From Desulfovibrio legallii (GTDB taxonomy: Bacteria > Desulfobacterota > Desulfovibrionia > Desulfovibrionales > Desulfovibrionaceae): a DNA stretch of 64,000 nucleotides. The translations under genes and the position numbers were made by a program. The stretch is from contig NZ_FNBX01000015.1 of assembly GCF_900102485.1 (NCBI RefSeq), forward strand, positions 1 to 64,000, in the 5' to 3' direction. The notes under the pieces were generated by a model. The model did no database searches. It saw only the letters and a program-made list of their open reading frames with translations, and was not told where the DNA came from. This document shows, piece by piece, positions 14,741-24,998 of this stretch (position 1 is the stretch's first letter; the number at the start of each line of letters is the position of its first letter).

Positions 14741-17700
14741 TCGGTTCGCTTATCCGCGCCTGCGTGCGCAACCGTTTTTTTGTGCTGCTGGGGGCGGTGC
14801 TGCTGGCCGCCTGGGGGGCCTGGGCCGTGTACCACACGCCCGTGGACGCGCTGCCTGACCTCTCGGATACCCAGGTCATCATCCGGACGTCCTATCCGGG
14901 CAAGGCCCCCCAGCTGGTGGAGGATCAGATCACCTATCCCCTGACCACGGCCATGCTTTCCGTGCCGGGGGCTACGAGCGTGCGGGGCTATTCCTCCTTC
15001 GGCGATTCTTATGTTTACGTCATCTTTAACGACAATACGGACCTCTACTGGGCGCGCAGCCGCGTGCTGGAATATCTGAACCAGGTGCAGAGCCGCCTGC
15101 CCGACGGCGTGACGCCCTCTCTGGGGCCGGACGCCACGGGCATCGGCTGGATCTACGAATACGCCCTGGTGGACAAGAGCGGCAAGCACGACCTGGCCGA
15201 GCTGCGTTCCCTCCAGGACTGGATGCTCAAGTTTGAGCTGGCCGCCGTGCCCGGCGTGGCCGAAGTGGCTTCCGTGGGCGGCGTGGTCAGGGAATACCAG
15301 ATCGTGGCGGACCCGGTGAAGCTCGCCCAGTTCGGCATCCCCCTGAGCGCCATAGCCTCCGCCGTGACCAAGGCCAACCAGGAAGCGGGCGGCTCCGTCA
15401 TTGAGCAGGCCGAGGCCGAATATATGGTTCGCGCGGGCGGCTATCTGAAAAGCCTGGAGGATTTTCGCAAAATAGTGCTCAAAACCGCGGCCGACGGCAC
15501 GCCCGTCTACCTGGAGCAGGTGGCGGCCGTCCGCCTGGGCCCGGAAATGCGCCGGGGCCTGGTGGAGCTCAACGGCCAGGGCGAGGTGGCCGGCGGCATT
15601 GTGCTGCTGCGTTCGGGCGAAAACGCCCGCGCGGTCATCGCCGCCGTGCGCGAAAAGCTGGCCGCGCTGCAAAAAAGCCTGCCGGAGGGGGTGGAAATCG
15701 TCACCACCTACGACCGCAGCCAGCTCATCCAGCGCGCCGTGGACAACCTTACGGACAAGCTCAAGGAAGAATTCCTGGTGGTGGCCGTGGTCTGCGTGCT
15801 CTTTCTGCTGCACCTGCGCTCGGCCATGGTGGCCGTGCTGGCCCTGCCCCTGGCCCTCTGCGCCGCGTTCATCGTCATGTACTATCAGGGCATCAGCGCC
15901 AACATCATGTCCCTGGGCGGCATAGCCATTGCCGTGGGGGCCATGGTGGACGCCTCCGTGGTTATGGTGGAAAACGCGCACCGCAAACTGCGCCGCTGGG
16001 AGGACGCCTCGCCGGGCGAGACGCTGAGCGACGCGCAACGCTGGGAAATCATCACCGACGCGGCGGTGGAGCTGGGCCCGGCCCTGTTCGTAAGCCTGCT
16101 GATCATCACCCTCTCGTTCATCCCCGTCTTTGCTCTGGAGGGGCAAGAAGGCAAGATGTTCCGCCCCCTGGCCCTGACCAAGCTCTACGCCATGGGCGCT
16201 TCGGCCCTGCTTTCCGTAACGGTCATTCCCGTGCTCACGGGCCTCTGGGTGCGCGGCAGGATTCCTTCGGAAGAAAAAAACCCCATCAGCCGGTTCCTCA
16301 TCCACCTGTACAACCCGGCCATCCGCGCGGTTCTGCGCCGGCCCCGCCTTACCCTGGCCGTGGCCCTGCTGGCGCTGCTCTCCACGCTCTGGCCCCTTGC
16401 ACGTCTGGGCGGCGAATTTCTGCCGCACATGGACGAGGGCGACCTGCTCTACATGCCCTCCACCCTGCCGGGCGTTTCCGTGGCTGAGGTGGGCCGCATT
16501 CTGCAGCTTACGGATAAAATGATCAAAACCGTGCCGGAGGTGGACACGGTCTTCGGCAAGGCGGGCCGGGCCGAAACGGCCACGGACCCCGCGCCGGTGG
16601 AAATGCTGGAAACCACCATTCGCCTCAAGCCGCGCGAACAGTGGCGCAAAGGCATGACCATCGACAAAATCATTGAGGAACTGGACGCCGCCGTGCGCCT
16701 GCCGGGCATGGCCAACCTTTGGGTGCCGCCCATCCGCAACCGCATCGACATGACCTCCACCGGCGTCAAAAGCCCCATTGCCGTCAAGGTTTCCGGGGCG
16801 GACATGGCGCAGATCGACGCCACAGCCCTGCAGGTGCAGCATGTGGCGGCCGCGGTGCCCGGCGTGGTCTCCGCCCTGGCGGAAAGCCTTACGGGCGGGC
16901 GCTACGTGGACGTGCGCGTCAACCGGGAACAGGCCGCCCGCTTTGGCATGAACGTGGCGGATGTGCAGCTCTTCATTTCTTCCGCCGTGGGCGGGGAAAA
17001 GATCGGCGAAACAGTGGAAGGCGTGGCCCGCTACCCCATCAACCTGCGCTACCCCCAGCAGTACCGGGACAGCGTGCCCGCCCTGCGCAGCCTGCCCGTG
17101 CTCACGCCTTCCGGGGAGCAGATTACCCTGGGCGACGTGGCGGACGTGCGCATGGCTTCCGGCCCCACCATGCTCAAGAGCGAGCAGGCGCGCCTGGCCG
17201 GCTGGGTGTACATAGACGCGCGCGGGCGGGACATGGTTTCGGTGGTGCGCGACCTGGACAAGGCCATCCGGGAGCAGATCCAACTGCCCGCCGGGGTGAG
17301 CGTCTCCTTCACCGGCCAGTACGCCATGCTGGAGCGGGCCACGGAGCGGCTGAGCCTTATGGTGCCCGCCACGTTGCTGATCATCTTCCTGCTGCTCTAT
17401 ATGGAGTTCAGGAGCGTGAGCGAATCCCTGCTCATTATGCTCTGCCTGCCGTTCTCACTGGTGGGCGGGGTGTGGTTTATGTACCTTATGGGCTATGCCC
17501 TCTCCGTGGCCACGGGGGTGGGCTACATTGCCCTGGCCGGGCTGGCCGCGGAATTCGGGGTGGTTATGCTCATCTACATCAAGCACGCCGTGGCGGAGCG
17601 CCCGGCCCTGGCTTCGCCCCAGACGGCCACCGCGGCGGAGCTGGACGCCGCCATCCACGACGGCGCGGTGCTGCGCGTGCGGCCCAAGGCCATGACCGCC

Positions 17701-17895
17701 GTGACCACCGTGGCGGGCCTGCTGCCCATCTTCTGGACGGCGGGCACGGGCTCGGAGATCATGACGCGCATCGCCGCGCCCATGTTCGGCGGCATGATCA
17801 GCGCGGCGGCTCTGTCCATGTTCATTCTGCCCGCAGCCTACAAACTGCTGCTGGCGCGCCGCCTGCTGCCGCGGGGCAAAGGCCCGGTGGCGTAA
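14737..17895 (+). CDS. cusA: CusA-like heavy-metal efflux RND transporter
   Basis: A 1052-residue inner-membrane RND pump (HME-RND family) driving Cu(I)/Ag(I) export with the proton motive force. The expected 12 membrane helices are visible as one N-terminal helix, a cluster around residues 345-530 and another around 870-1040, with two large periplasmic domains between. The segment [18 protein letters not shown] (about 665) carries a Met at the place of one methionine of the CusA metal-binding triad. [10 protein letters not shown] precedes the second periplasmic domain. The start overlaps the end of cusB. A strong terminator follows at 17927. Confidence 0.93.
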   Translation: MIGSLIRACVRNRFFVLLGAVLLAAWGAWAVYHTPVDALPDLSDTQVIIRTSYPGKAPQLVEDQITYPLTTAMLSVPGATSVRGYSSFGDSYVYVIFNDNTDLYWARSRVLEYLNQVQSRLPDGVTPSLGPDATGIGWIYEYALVDKSGKHDLAELRSLQDWMLKFELAAVPGVAEVASVGGVVREYQIVADPVKLAQFGIPLSAIASAVTKANQEAGGSVIEQAEAEYMVRAGGYLKSLEDFRKIVLKTAADGTPVYLEQVAAVRLGPEMRRGLVELNGQGEVAGGIVLLRSGENARAVIAAVREKLAALQKSLPEGVEIVTTYDRSQLIQRAVDNLTDKLKEEFLVVAVVCVLFLLHLRSAMVAVLALPLALCAAFIVMYYQGISANIMSLGGIAIAVGAMVDASVVMVENAHRKLRRWEDASPGETLSDAQRWEIITDAAVELGPALFVSLLIITLSFIPVFALEGQEGKMFRPLALTKLYAMGASALLSVTVIPVLTGLWVRGRIPSEEKNPISRFLIHLYNPAIRAVLRRPRLTLAVALLALLSTLWPLARLGGEFLPHMDEGDLLYMPSTLPGVSVAEVGRILQLTDKMIKTVPEVDTVFGKAGRAETATDPAPVEMLETTIRLKPREQWRKGMTIDKIIEELDAAVRLPGMANLWVPPIRNRIDMTSTGVKSPIAVKVSGADMAQIDATALQVQHVAAAVPGVVSALAESLTGGRYVDVRVNREQAARFGMNVADVQLFISSAVGGEKIGETVEGVARYPINLRYPQQYRDSVPALRSLPVLTPSGEQITLGDVADVRMASGPTMLKSEQARLAGWVYIDARGRDMVSVVRDLDKAIREQIQLPAGVSVSFTGQYAMLERATERLSLMVPATLLIIFLLLYMEFRSVSESLLIMLCLPFSLVGGVWFMYLMGYALSVATGVGYIALAGLAAEFGVVMLIYIKHAVAERPALASPQTATAAELDAAIHDGAVLRVRPKAMTAVTTVAGLLPIFWTAGTGSEIMTRIAAPMFGGMISAAALSMFILPAAYKLLLARRLLPRGKGPVA

Positions 17896-17926
17896 GCCCC
17901 CTGCGGCAAACGGCGCGGTGAACAAA

Positions 17927-17960
17927 AAAGGCCGGGGAACCTTCGGGTTTCCCGGCCTTT
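17927..17960 (+). terminator. Rho-independent terminator of the cus operon
   Basis: AAAGGCCGGG pairs with CCCGGCCTTT around a CTTCGG-type loop, about 30 bp after the cusA stop. The run of A's ahead and T's behind the stem makes it usable in both directions, which suits its position between convergent genes. Confidence 0.85.
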
Positions 17961-18006
17961 GCGGCGTAATAACGCAGCCGCCGCGGCGCTGCAGCTTCTT
18001 GACGCC

Positions 18007-18160
18007 GCCCCTAGGGCGTTGCAACTTTGAAATGCCCTAGGGGCTTGTGCGGGCAGACTTCCGCCGTGCAGGCGTAAGCGCACTGTATTTGCGCTGGCAA
18101 GCGCCGAAGCGAGCGTGCCGCAAACTTTGCGCATGCCTGTTCTCAAAGAGAAGCTGCTCT
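18007..18160 (+). repeat. Dispersed intergenic repeat, copy B
   Basis: The 5' end is a 38-bp hairpin (18007-18044) with perfect 11-bp arms GCCCCTAGGGC / GCCCTAGGGGC. These arms differ from those of copy A at two positions per arm, yet remain fully paired. The core TTTGCGCTGGCAAGCGCCGA (18088-18107) and the tail CAAACTTTGCGCATGCCTG (18121-18139) match copies A and D. It lies between the convergent cusA and flavodoxin genes. Confidence 0.85.
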
Positions 18161-18168
18161 CCTGGCGG

Positions 18169-18666
<498 letters not shown>

Positions 18667-18806
18667 TAAGAGAGGTAAGGGGCATCGGCCTTGGTGTCAA
18701 GAGACTTTTTGGAGGGGCGGCAAGGGGCCAGGAAGCCCGGCGGCAGGCCCAGGCGCGGGCGTGGGGCGCGTCCCGTCCGGCGCGGGCGGGGCGGATAGGA
18801 AGGAGG

Positions 18807-19487
18807 CTAAAAATCCAGCTTGAACTGCATGCCCAGCCCCAGCTGGGATTCGGGCTGGTGGCTTGCGCTGCCCGGCCGTTCGCGCTGCTCGTTTTTGAGG
18901 ATGAGCTCTGGCCCCACGCCGATGCTCAGGTCTTCGGAGGGGGCCATATCCGCGTAGGCGCGGACCACATGGCGGCTTTCCATGGGCAGATTTTCGTCCG
19001 GGGCGGTGTTCTGGGCAGGGGTGGATTCGCGCCAGGAGGAGCTTTCGTCCGCCACATGCACGTTCATGCCACCGCGCTCTTTTTCCTTCCGTCCGGCCTT
19101 CTCCAGAGCGGAATTGATGCCCGTGGCCGTATTGACGCCGCCGTTTTCCCTGCCCACAGCCCGTTGCTGCAGGTTTTGGGAGGGCAGGCCTTTTTGCCAG
19201 GCGCTGCGGCTGGAATCGGCCGGGCCAAAGGCCCAGGGGCGGGCGTGCAGCCCTTTGGCCCCGGCGGTATGCGGGGCGGTCTTGCCGGATTTTTCGTGGG
19301 GCTTGGCGGTCGCGGCCGCGTTCGGTCGATGGGGCTGGGCCGCCGCGGCTTTGGGCCGCGAGCCGTTAGGGACGGCTGCGGCGGCTTTTTCGGGCGCGGC
19401 GCGCGGCGGCTGGTCCGCAACGGTCTGGGCCGCCGCAGGGGCGGCAGCAAGCAGGCAGCAGAGCAGGAAAAAGGACAGTCTGACCAT
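18807..19487 (-). CDS. Secreted hypothetical protein with an outer-membrane-like C-terminus
   Basis: A 226-residue protein, not recognised. I prefer ATG 19487 because it opens directly into a signal peptide (MVRLSFFLLCCLLAAAPAAAQ), although the ribosome-binding site is weak. The frame could extend upstream to 19580. The middle is Ala/Lys/His-rich and low in complexity. The C-terminal 50 residues alternate polar and apolar residues and end LGLGMQFKLDF. A terminal Phe after a beta-like strand is the usual recognition signal for outer-membrane beta-barrels, so a short outer-membrane or surface role is possible. It lies downstream of rlpA in the same direction. Confidence 0.55.
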   Translation of the reverse strand: MVRLSFFLLCCLLAAAPAAAQTVADQPPRAAPEKAAAAVPNGSRPKAAAAQPHRPNAAATAKPHEKSGKTAPHTAGAKGLHARPWAFGPADSSRSAWQKGLPSQNLQQRAVGRENGGVNTATGINSALEKAGRKEKERGGMNVHVADESSSWRESTPAQNTAPDENLPMESRHVVRAYADMAPSEDLSIGVGPELILKNEQRERPGSASHQPESQLGLGMQFKLDF

Positions 19488-19602
19488 AGGCGCTCGTGTA
19501 GGCGGGGGCAGATCCCCCTGTAAAGCGCAGCCCGCAGTCCGCGGCAACAGCCTGAAGGTCCGGGGCGGGCGGGCCCGCAAAGGGCTGGAAGCCCCGGCGG
19601 CG

Positions 19603-20370
19603 TCAGTGCTTGTCCGCGCTGCCCAGCACCACTATGGCTTCGGGGTGGACCTGACGCACGGCTTCGTGCATGGCGGCGGCGTCGGCAAAAGCGCGATAGG
19701 GGCCCAGGGTTTCGTCGCCCATGGCGGCCTTGTAGCGCACATAATAGGCTTTGTCCGGGCTCAGGGGGGTGCCGCTTTCGTCGCTGACCACTTCCAGGGC
19801 CACGCGGCCCACGCCCCGGTCGTCAAAATCAAGCTGCTTGGCCGCGGCGTAAGAAAGATCGATAATCCGGCCGCGCACAAAGGGGCCGCGGTCCGTCACG
19901 CAGACCATAACGCTTTTGCCGTTTTCCTGGTCCGTAACGCGCACTACGGTGCCCATGGGCAGGGTGCGGTGGGCCGCGGTAAAGGTGTACATATCGTAGC
20001 TGAGGCCGCTGGCTGTGGGGCCGCCGTGAAAATCGCGGCCGTACCAGGAGGCCTTGCCGGTCATAATTTCGCTTTCCTGGGCGCGGCGCAGCCATATCTC
20101 GCGGCTGTCCACGCTTTCACGCCCGCCGCGGACCTTTATTCTGTCGGTCTTGCGTGGCGATTTCTGCTTTTTGACAGAAGTTTTTTTGGCCTTGGACGTG
20201 GTTTTGCGCGTCTGTTTGGCGGCGGCGGACTTTTGGGCGGCCTTGGAGGAAGCGGAGACTTTTTTGGCGGAAGCATCGCTGGGGGAAGCCGCGTCGGCCT
20301 TCAGGGGGGCGACCAGGAGCATACAGGCTGCCAGGACCGCCGGCACGAAAAGCCAGCGTGAATACTGCAT
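19603..20370 (-). CDS. rlpA: RlpA-like septal ring / lytic transglycosylase domain protein
   Basis: A 255-residue exported protein. ATG 20370 is preferred over ATG 20376 because AAAGGA lies 6 bases before it. A signal peptide (about 1-27) is followed by a Lys/Ser/Ala-rich linker (28-85) and then the double-psi beta-barrel RlpA domain. That domain shows ASWYGRDFHGGPTASG, TLPMGTVVRVT and TDRGPFVRGRIIDLS, including the catalytic-type Asp. The C-terminal 70 residues (YYVRYKAAM...) look like a degenerate SPOR-type domain. No lipobox Cys is present, unlike classical RlpA. Its role is in peptidoglycan remodelling at division sites. Confidence 0.87.
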   Translation of the reverse strand: MQYSRWLFVPAVLAACMLLVAPLKADAASPSDASAKKVSASSKAAQKSAAAKQTRKTTSKAKKTSVKKQKSPRKTDRIKVRGGRESVDSREIWLRRAQESEIMTGKASWYGRDFHGGPTASGLSYDMYTFTAAHRTLPMGTVVRVTDQENGKSVMVCVTDRGPFVRGRIIDLSYAAAKQLDFDDRGVGRVALEVVSDESGTPLSPDKAYYVRYKAAMGDETLGPYRAFADAAAMHEAVRQVHPEAIVVLGSADKH

Positions 20371-20524
20371 GACCATTCCTTTGTTGCTGTTCGAGGCTGG
20401 CCGGCGGAATTGCCGGACGGACCGCGCCCGCGGCCCTGACCCCAGAAACCTTCCTTTGGCGGCGGCTGCGTCCTTGCGTGCCGTTCCGCCGGTTTCCCCG
20501 GGGAATGCCTTTTCTGTTGCATCA

Positions 20525-20554
20525 AGCATACCGTAGCGGAATAGTCTGTGTCAA
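20525..20554 (-). promoter_or_regulatory. Candidate sigma-70 promoter of rlpA
   Basis: On the minus strand TTGACA (20549-20554) and TATGCT (20525-20530) are separated by 18 bp. This would give a leader of about 145 nt before rlpA. The AT-rich stretch at 20555-20615 upstream could supply an UP element. No gene is visible between 20371 and 20702. Confidence 0.55.
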
Positions 20555-20640
20555 ACCGAGAAAACTTTTTTATTTCAGTATATTATCACGACGTTTTTTC
20601 TAAACAAAGTCAAGAGGTGGCCACCGTCGGCCCTGTGACG

Positions 20641-20685
20641 CCGGGGCGCGTCCACGTTCCGCCAGTGCGAAGGGACGCGCCCCGG
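20641..20685 (-). terminator. Long GC-rich hairpin after yedF
   Basis: CCGGGGCGCGTCC (20641-20653) pairs with GGGACGCGCCCCGG (20672-20685), giving a 13-bp perfect stem just after the yedF stop. There is no T-run on the minus strand, so it is either a terminator of non-classical form or an mRNA 3' stabiliser. Confidence 0.5.
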
Positions 20686-20702
20686 CCGGTTGCGCGCGGA
20701 GC

Positions 20703-21308
20703 TCAGGGACGAAGGATTTTGTCCGCCAGGTCGAGGCTGGTGACGATATCCAGCATATTGGAGGTTTCACCCACGGCCTTGGCTTCCAGCAGGCCGTAGT
20801 GGGCAAGGCAGGTGCCGCAGACCAGCACGGAAACCCCGGCAGCGGCCAGGCGCTGGAGGGCCTCCAGGGCCGGGCCGGGCGCGGCGGCCAGGGTAACGCC
20901 GCCGTTGATGAGGATAACGCGCCAGAGGCGGGGGCCCAGCTCCGGCAGGGTAGCCAGAAAGTTGGCCATGAGCTTGGCGCCCAGGCCTTCGTCGCCCCGG
21001 CCCAGGGTGGGGGTGGTGATGAGGACCAGGGTGCGCTGGCCGTCTTGCCCCTGAGGGGCGGGACAAGGCGCGGCGTCGGCGGCCGGCGCGGCCTTTGCTC
21101 CGGCGCGGGCCTCAAGGCTCCAGCAGGCCGGGCCCTCCTGGCTCACGCGCACGTCAAAACCCTGACCGTGCAGAAAGCGCCGCACGTTGTCCACGGCTGG
21201 TTCGTTGTCCACCAGGATGCGCAGCTCCCGCGCGCCGGCCCGCAGCAGGTCGCGGCAGCGCACCACGGGCAGGGGGCAGGCCAGGCCGCGAAAATCGGCT
21301 GTTTCCAT
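20703..21308 (-). CDS. yedF: YedF-like sulfurtransferase (TusA domain plus DsrE-like domain)
   Basis: A 201-residue two-domain protein linked to selenium metabolism. An N-terminal TusA/SirA domain (about 1-72) has the conserved motif GLACPLPVVR with its reactive Cys. A linker (about 73-92) is followed by a DsrE/DsrF-like domain (about 93-201) with CGTCLAHYGLL. This architecture matches the selenium-metabolism YedF family, which co-occurs with selenophosphate synthetase. Selenoproteins are common in Desulfovibrio. ATG 21308 has a strong GGAGGAG ribosome-binding site. Longer upstream frames were rejected for that reason. Confidence 0.85.
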   Translation of the reverse strand: METADFRGLACPLPVVRCRDLLRAGARELRILVDNEPAVDNVRRFLHGQGFDVRVSQEGPACWSLEARAGAKAAPAADAAPCPAPQGQDGQRTLVLITTPTLGRGDEGLGAKLMANFLATLPELGPRLWRVILINGGVTLAAAPGPALEALQRLAAAGVSVLVCGTCLAHYGLLEAKAVGETSNMLDIVTSLDLADKILRP

Positions 21309-21370
21309 AGCTCCTCCAGAGCGTCCGGCGCGGGCGGGCCGCGTCGGTTTCGGTTTACACGTCGCCCCCT

Positions 21371-21397
21371 TAAGAATAGGGTTGAAAGCGTCGATAA
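21371..21397 (+). promoter_or_regulatory. Candidate FliA (sigma-28) promoter of the chemoreceptor gene
   Basis: TAAGAATA-N11-GTCGATAA. The -10 half matches the GCCGATAA consensus at 7 of 8 positions with exact 11-bp spacing, while the -35 half is weaker (TAAAGTTT consensus). The downstream gene is a chemoreceptor, a classical FliA target. The start codon lies about 120 bp downstream. Confidence 0.55.
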
Positions 21398-21517
21398 GCA
21401 AGCAAGGGCGTTCTGCGCCTGACGCGCTCCGGCGGCACAGGCCGGCGGCAACGGATCCGGGCAGGGCGCGGCGTCTCGCGTTGCGCCGCGGCTGTTCCTA
21501 ACACAAGGCAGGCTGGT

Positions 21518-23212
21518 ATGGGTATTGGATTGCAGGTGCTGATATTGGTGGTTCTGGGCGGTCTGACCGCCTATGCGGGCCTGGGAGGGGATACGCTGAT
21601 TTTTGTGGGCCTGGCGGCGCTCTGCGCTCTGGCCGACGCGGCCCTGTGGCTGCAGGCCCGCGCCAGGAACAAAGAGCTTTACGACTACACGGGCACGCTC
21701 ATTGAAGAGGGCGACAACGCCCTGCACGGGGACGCCGCGCAGCGCGCCCTGCACTGCCTGCAGCGCCTGCGCGAGGCCGCGGCCAGAGAGCCGGAGGACA
21801 GCGCCGCCCTTACGGATCTGCGGGACGAAAACGCGCGGCTCAAAAGCCGGATCGCGGCCCTGGAGGCGGAGGAGGAAGCCCTGCGGGCCAAAAACGAGCG
21901 CGGGGCCATGGTGCTGCACAAGGCCCATACGGTGTGCAACAAGCTCTCCGAGGAGGTGCGCGGCCTTTCCCGCCTGATCACGAACGTGAACAAGGGCGTG
22001 GAGGTGCAGCGCGACCACCTGGCCGAAACGGCCCAGGCCATGGAACGGGTGGCCGCCACGGCCAGCGAGGCCTCCGTCAAGGTGCGCGGCCTTTCGGACA
22101 GCGCCCAGAGCTCCAGCGCCAGCGCAGCCACGGGCGAGCGCGAGGTGGAGGGCTCCGTGGCCTCCATCGAGCGGGTCAAGGACACCATCGTGCAGCTCAA
22201 GGAGGCCATGGCCGGGCTGGGCGACAAAGCCAGCAACATCGGCCAGGTCATGACGGTCATCAACGAAGTGGCGGACCAGACCAACCTGCTGGCCCTCAAT
22301 GCGGCCATTGAGGCCGCTCGCGCGGGCGAGGCCGGACGCGGCTTTGCCGTGGTGGCCGACGAGGTGCGCAAACTGGCGGAAAAGACCATGGGCGCCACCA
22401 AGGAAGTGGAAGAGGCCGTGCGGGCCATCCAGGACGAGACCCGCCGCAACGTGCTTACGGTGGACAGGGCCGCCCAGCTCAGCGTGGACGGGGCGGAACA
22501 GGCCACGCGGGCGGGCAACTTCATGCGCGACATCATCCACGCCATGACGGAGACGGCCGGGAGCCTGCAGGTCATTGCCGACAACGCGGCGGCGCAGTCC
22601 GAGAACAGCGCGGGCACCAACGGCGCGCTGGAGGAAATCCGCAACGTGGCCGAAAACACGGCCACGGCCATGGAAAACTTTACCGCAGCCCTGCTTACCT
22701 TCCAGAGCGGCATGGAAGAGCTGGACATGATCGTCAACGCCCTGGTTTCGGGCGATTACGACCAAGCCGTCACGGACCAGTTTGTGCAGTGGACACCCAA
22801 GCTGGACCTGCACGTGCCGCAGGTGGACCGCCAGCACCGCCTGCTGGTGGGCTACATCAACGAGCTTTACGAGGCTATGGTCCACAACCGCACCAGCGAG
22901 GAGCTCCAGGCCATTGTCAAAAAGCTGCGCGACTATACGGCCACCCACTTCAGCGACGAAGAAAAGCTCTTTGGCCCCACCAAATACCTGGGCACCCAGG
23001 AGCACATCAAGATCCACAAGAAGTTTGTGGCCAAGCTGGACGAGGTGGAAAAAGAGCTCCGGAGCGGCACGGCCACGGTGAGCATGGACCTGCTCACCTT
23101 CCTCAAGGACTGGCTGGTGCAGCACATTATGGGCACAGACCCCACCTATGTGCCCTACCTGCCGCCCAAGGACAAGGAGCCCGAAGCGGACGTCAAGGAC
23201 AACGGCTTTTAG
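21518..23212 (+). CDS. Methyl-accepting chemotaxis protein with C-terminal hemerythrin domain
   Basis: A 564-residue signal transducer. Two hydrophobic segments lie in the first 45 residues ([17 protein letters not shown] and [19 protein letters not shown]). There is almost no periplasmic loop and no clear ligand domain. A coiled coil (about 85-140) leads to the MCP signalling domain, whose hairpin tip [20 protein letters not shown] is near residue 250. The C-terminal bacteriohemerythrin domain (about 425-545) keeps the diiron ligands: His in [14 protein letters not shown], the two His of EHIKIHKKF, and HIMGTD. This suggests cytoplasmic sensing of O2 or a related diatomic ligand, as in Desulfovibrio DcrH, but without its large periplasmic domain. 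Confidence 0.93.
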   Translation: MGIGLQVLILVVLGGLTAYAGLGGDTLIFVGLAALCALADAALWLQARARNKELYDYTGTLIEEGDNALHGDAAQRALHCLQRLREAAAREPEDSAALTDLRDENARLKSRIAALEAEEEALRAKNERGAMVLHKAHTVCNKLSEEVRGLSRLITNVNKGVEVQRDHLAETAQAMERVAATASEASVKVRGLSDSAQSSSASAATGEREVEGSVASIERVKDTIVQLKEAMAGLGDKASNIGQVMTVINEVADQTNLLALNAAIEAARAGEAGRGFAVVADEVRKLAEKTMGATKEVEEAVRAIQDETRRNVLTVDRAAQLSVDGAEQATRAGNFMRDIIHAMTETAGSLQVIADNAAAQSENSAGTNGALEEIRNVAENTATAMENFTAALLTFQSGMEELDMIVNALVSGDYDQAVTDQFVQWTPKLDLHVPQVDRQHRLLVGYINELYEAMVHNRTSEELQAIVKKLRDYTATHFSDEEKLFGPTKYLGTQEHIKIHKKFVAKLDEVEKELRSGTATVSMDLLTFLKDWLVQHIMGTDPTYVPYLPPKDKEPEADVKDNGF

Positions 23213-23350
23213 GGCAGATTAACTTTGAGAATATGCATTCTCAAAGTTTAAGGTACGCGCGTTTCGGCGCTTGCCGGCGCGAATGCATTGCGCTGGGGCG
23301 CGCCGGGGCGCGCTCCTTGCCGGCCCTTGAGGACGTCCCTTTTCAAGGGC
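23212..23350 (-). repeat. Dispersed intergenic repeat, copy C
   Basis: It begins at the last base of the chemoreceptor stop codon. One end is a perfect hairpin with 12-bp arms AACTTTGAGAAT / ATTCTCAAAGTT (23221-23248). The shared core CGTTTCGGCGCTTGCCGGCG follows at 23260-23279. The other end is a second hairpin, GCCCTTGA...TCAAGGGC (23323-23350). The outer hairpin sequence differs from copies A and B but keeps the architecture. It lies between the convergent chemoreceptor and nrfR genes, in the same orientation as copy A. Confidence 0.8.
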
Positions 23351-23441
23351 GATAGGCGCTCCAGGCCTTTCCGCCGCAAAAAGCCCCGACGGCGGCGCGG
23401 GCAGGCGGCCATCCGGGCGCTTCAGGCGTCCAGGCCCGGCC

Positions 23442-24998
23442 CTATGCGGCGCCGTGTTTTTTGAGCAGTTCGTACCAGTGCCCGCGCGAAACTCCGGCCA
23501 CGGCCGCGGCCTTGCGGGCGTCGCCCCCGCATTGGCTCCAGAGGCGACGCACATAGGCCGCCTCGGCCTGGCGCTTCCATCCGCGCAGGTCGGGCAGGGG
23601 GGCGTCGCCTTCCGGCCAGGTTGCGGCCTGCGGCGCTGCAGGCGCATCCCTGGCGGCCGGGGGGGCTGGGGGCGCGAAGGGGGCGGGCCCCTGCGCCCAG
23701 GCCTCCCTTGTCGGTCTGCCCGCGTCCTGGCCCCGGCTGAGCCCGCCGGCTGCCGGTTCCCAGCGTTCCGGCTTTCCTGGTTCCGGGCCGCTGGCGCAGG
23801 GCTGCGCCGTCCGCTCCACCCCGCCCAGACGGCGGCGCGCCGCATCCACCCGCACGCTGGTGGGCAGGTGGGCGGGCAGCAGTACGTCCGCCTTGCCGGC
23901 GGCCAGGCAGGCGCGCTCCAGGCAGTGGATGAGCTCCCGCACATTGCCCGGCCAGGGGTAATCCAGCAGAATATCCATCAAGGGCTGCGCCAGGCTCTTT
24001 TCCGGCAGGTCGTTGCGCAGGCAGAAGCGCATTGCCGCCTGCCGGGCCAGGGCCGGGATTTCGTCCCGCCGACGGCGCAGGGGCGGAATGCGGATGGTCA
24101 TGCCCTGGAGCCGGTAAAGCAGGTCCGCCCGGAAGCGCCCTTCCTTCACCATAACGTCCAGATCGCGGTTGGTGGCCGCCACCAGGCGAAAGTCGCTCTC
24201 CACCTCGCGCAGCTCGCCTACGGGCCGGAAGCGCCGTTGTTCCAGAGCGCGCAGAAAGGCCCCTTGCACGGCCAGGGGCAGGTCGCCCACCTCGTCCAGA
24301 AACAGGGTGCCCTTGTCCGCCGCCAGCAGGAGCCCCTCCCGCGCTCTGTCCGCACCGGTAAAGGCCCCCCGGCTGTGGCCGAACAAATGGCTCTCCACCA
24401 GGGTGTCGGGCAGGGAGGCGCAGTCCACCGTCACCAGCGGCCGCGCTGCGCGCGGGCTGTTGCGGTAGAGCGCCTTGGCGAAGACTTCCTTGCCCACGCC
24501 CGTTTCCCCCAGCAGCAGCACGTTGACCTCGCTGCGCGCCGCCTGGCCCAGCAGCTTGAGGGCGCGGCTCATTTCCGCCCCGGCCCCGGCAATGTGCCCG
24601 CTGTCCAGCAGCAGGGCCTCGGGCGCGGGGTTGCGCTGCTGCCGGAAGGCCAGCACCTGCCGCAGGCACTGCTCTATATCCCGCACGCGCAGGGGCTTGC
24701 ACAAAAACTCCCAGGCCCCGGAACGCAGGGCCGCCTCCACCGCGTCGCCGTCCCCGTGCCCGGTGACGATGATCACGTCCGGGCGGCCCGGCAGGTGCGC
24801 AAAGTCGTTCTGGCGCTCCAGGCCGTTGCCGTCCGGCAGCCAGACGTCCAGCAGCACCACGTCCGCCCCGGCGCGGCCCAGCTCCAGGCCCGCGGCCAGG
24901 TCCGCCGCGGTTGCGGCCGTGTGCCCCAGCCGCGCGCAGGCCTCTGTGGCCATGGTGCGCATGAGGGCTTCGTCGTCAACGATCAGGATGCGGGCCAT
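23442..24998 (-). CDS. nrfR: NrfR-like sigma-54-dependent response regulator (NtrC family)
   Basis: A 518-residue activator. The receiver domain (1-120) has acidic residues IVDDE and the phosphoacceptor Asp in VVLLDVWLPDG. The AAA+ domain (about 145-380) has Walker A GETGVGKE, the sigma-54-contacting GAFTGA loop, Walker B GTLFLDEVGDL and the R-finger region. A long Pro/Ala-rich linker (about 395-465) precedes a Fis-type helix-turn-helix (AAAVAGVSRGHWYELLKKHG) at the C-terminus. ATG 24998 has GGAGGAG upstream and overlaps the kinase gene by 16 bp. By position next to nrfHA it matches the NrfSR nitrite-stress system of D. vulgaris. That assignment comes from domains and context, not alignment. 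Confidence 0.85.
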   Translation of the reverse strand: MARILIVDDEALMRTMATEACARLGHTAATAADLAAGLELGRAGADVVLLDVWLPDGNGLERQNDFAHLPGRPDVIIVTGHGDGDAVEAALRSGAWEFLCKPLRVRDIEQCLRQVLAFRQQRNPAPEALLLDSGHIAGAGAEMSRALKLLGQAARSEVNVLLLGETGVGKEVFAKALYRNSPRAARPLVTVDCASLPDTLVESHLFGHSRGAFTGADRAREGLLLAADKGTLFLDEVGDLPLAVQGAFLRALEQRRFRPVGELREVESDFRLVAATNRDLDVMVKEGRFRADLLYRLQGMTIRIPPLRRRRDEIPALARQAAMRFCLRNDLPEKSLAQPLMDILLDYPWPGNVRELIHCLERACLAAGKADVLLPAHLPTSVRVDAARRRLGGVERTAQPCASGPEPGKPERWEPAAGGLSRGQDAGRPTREAWAQGPAPFAPPAPPAARDAPAAPQAATWPEGDAPLPDLRGWKRQAEAAYVRRLWSQCGGDARKAAAVAGVSRGHWYELLKKHGAA

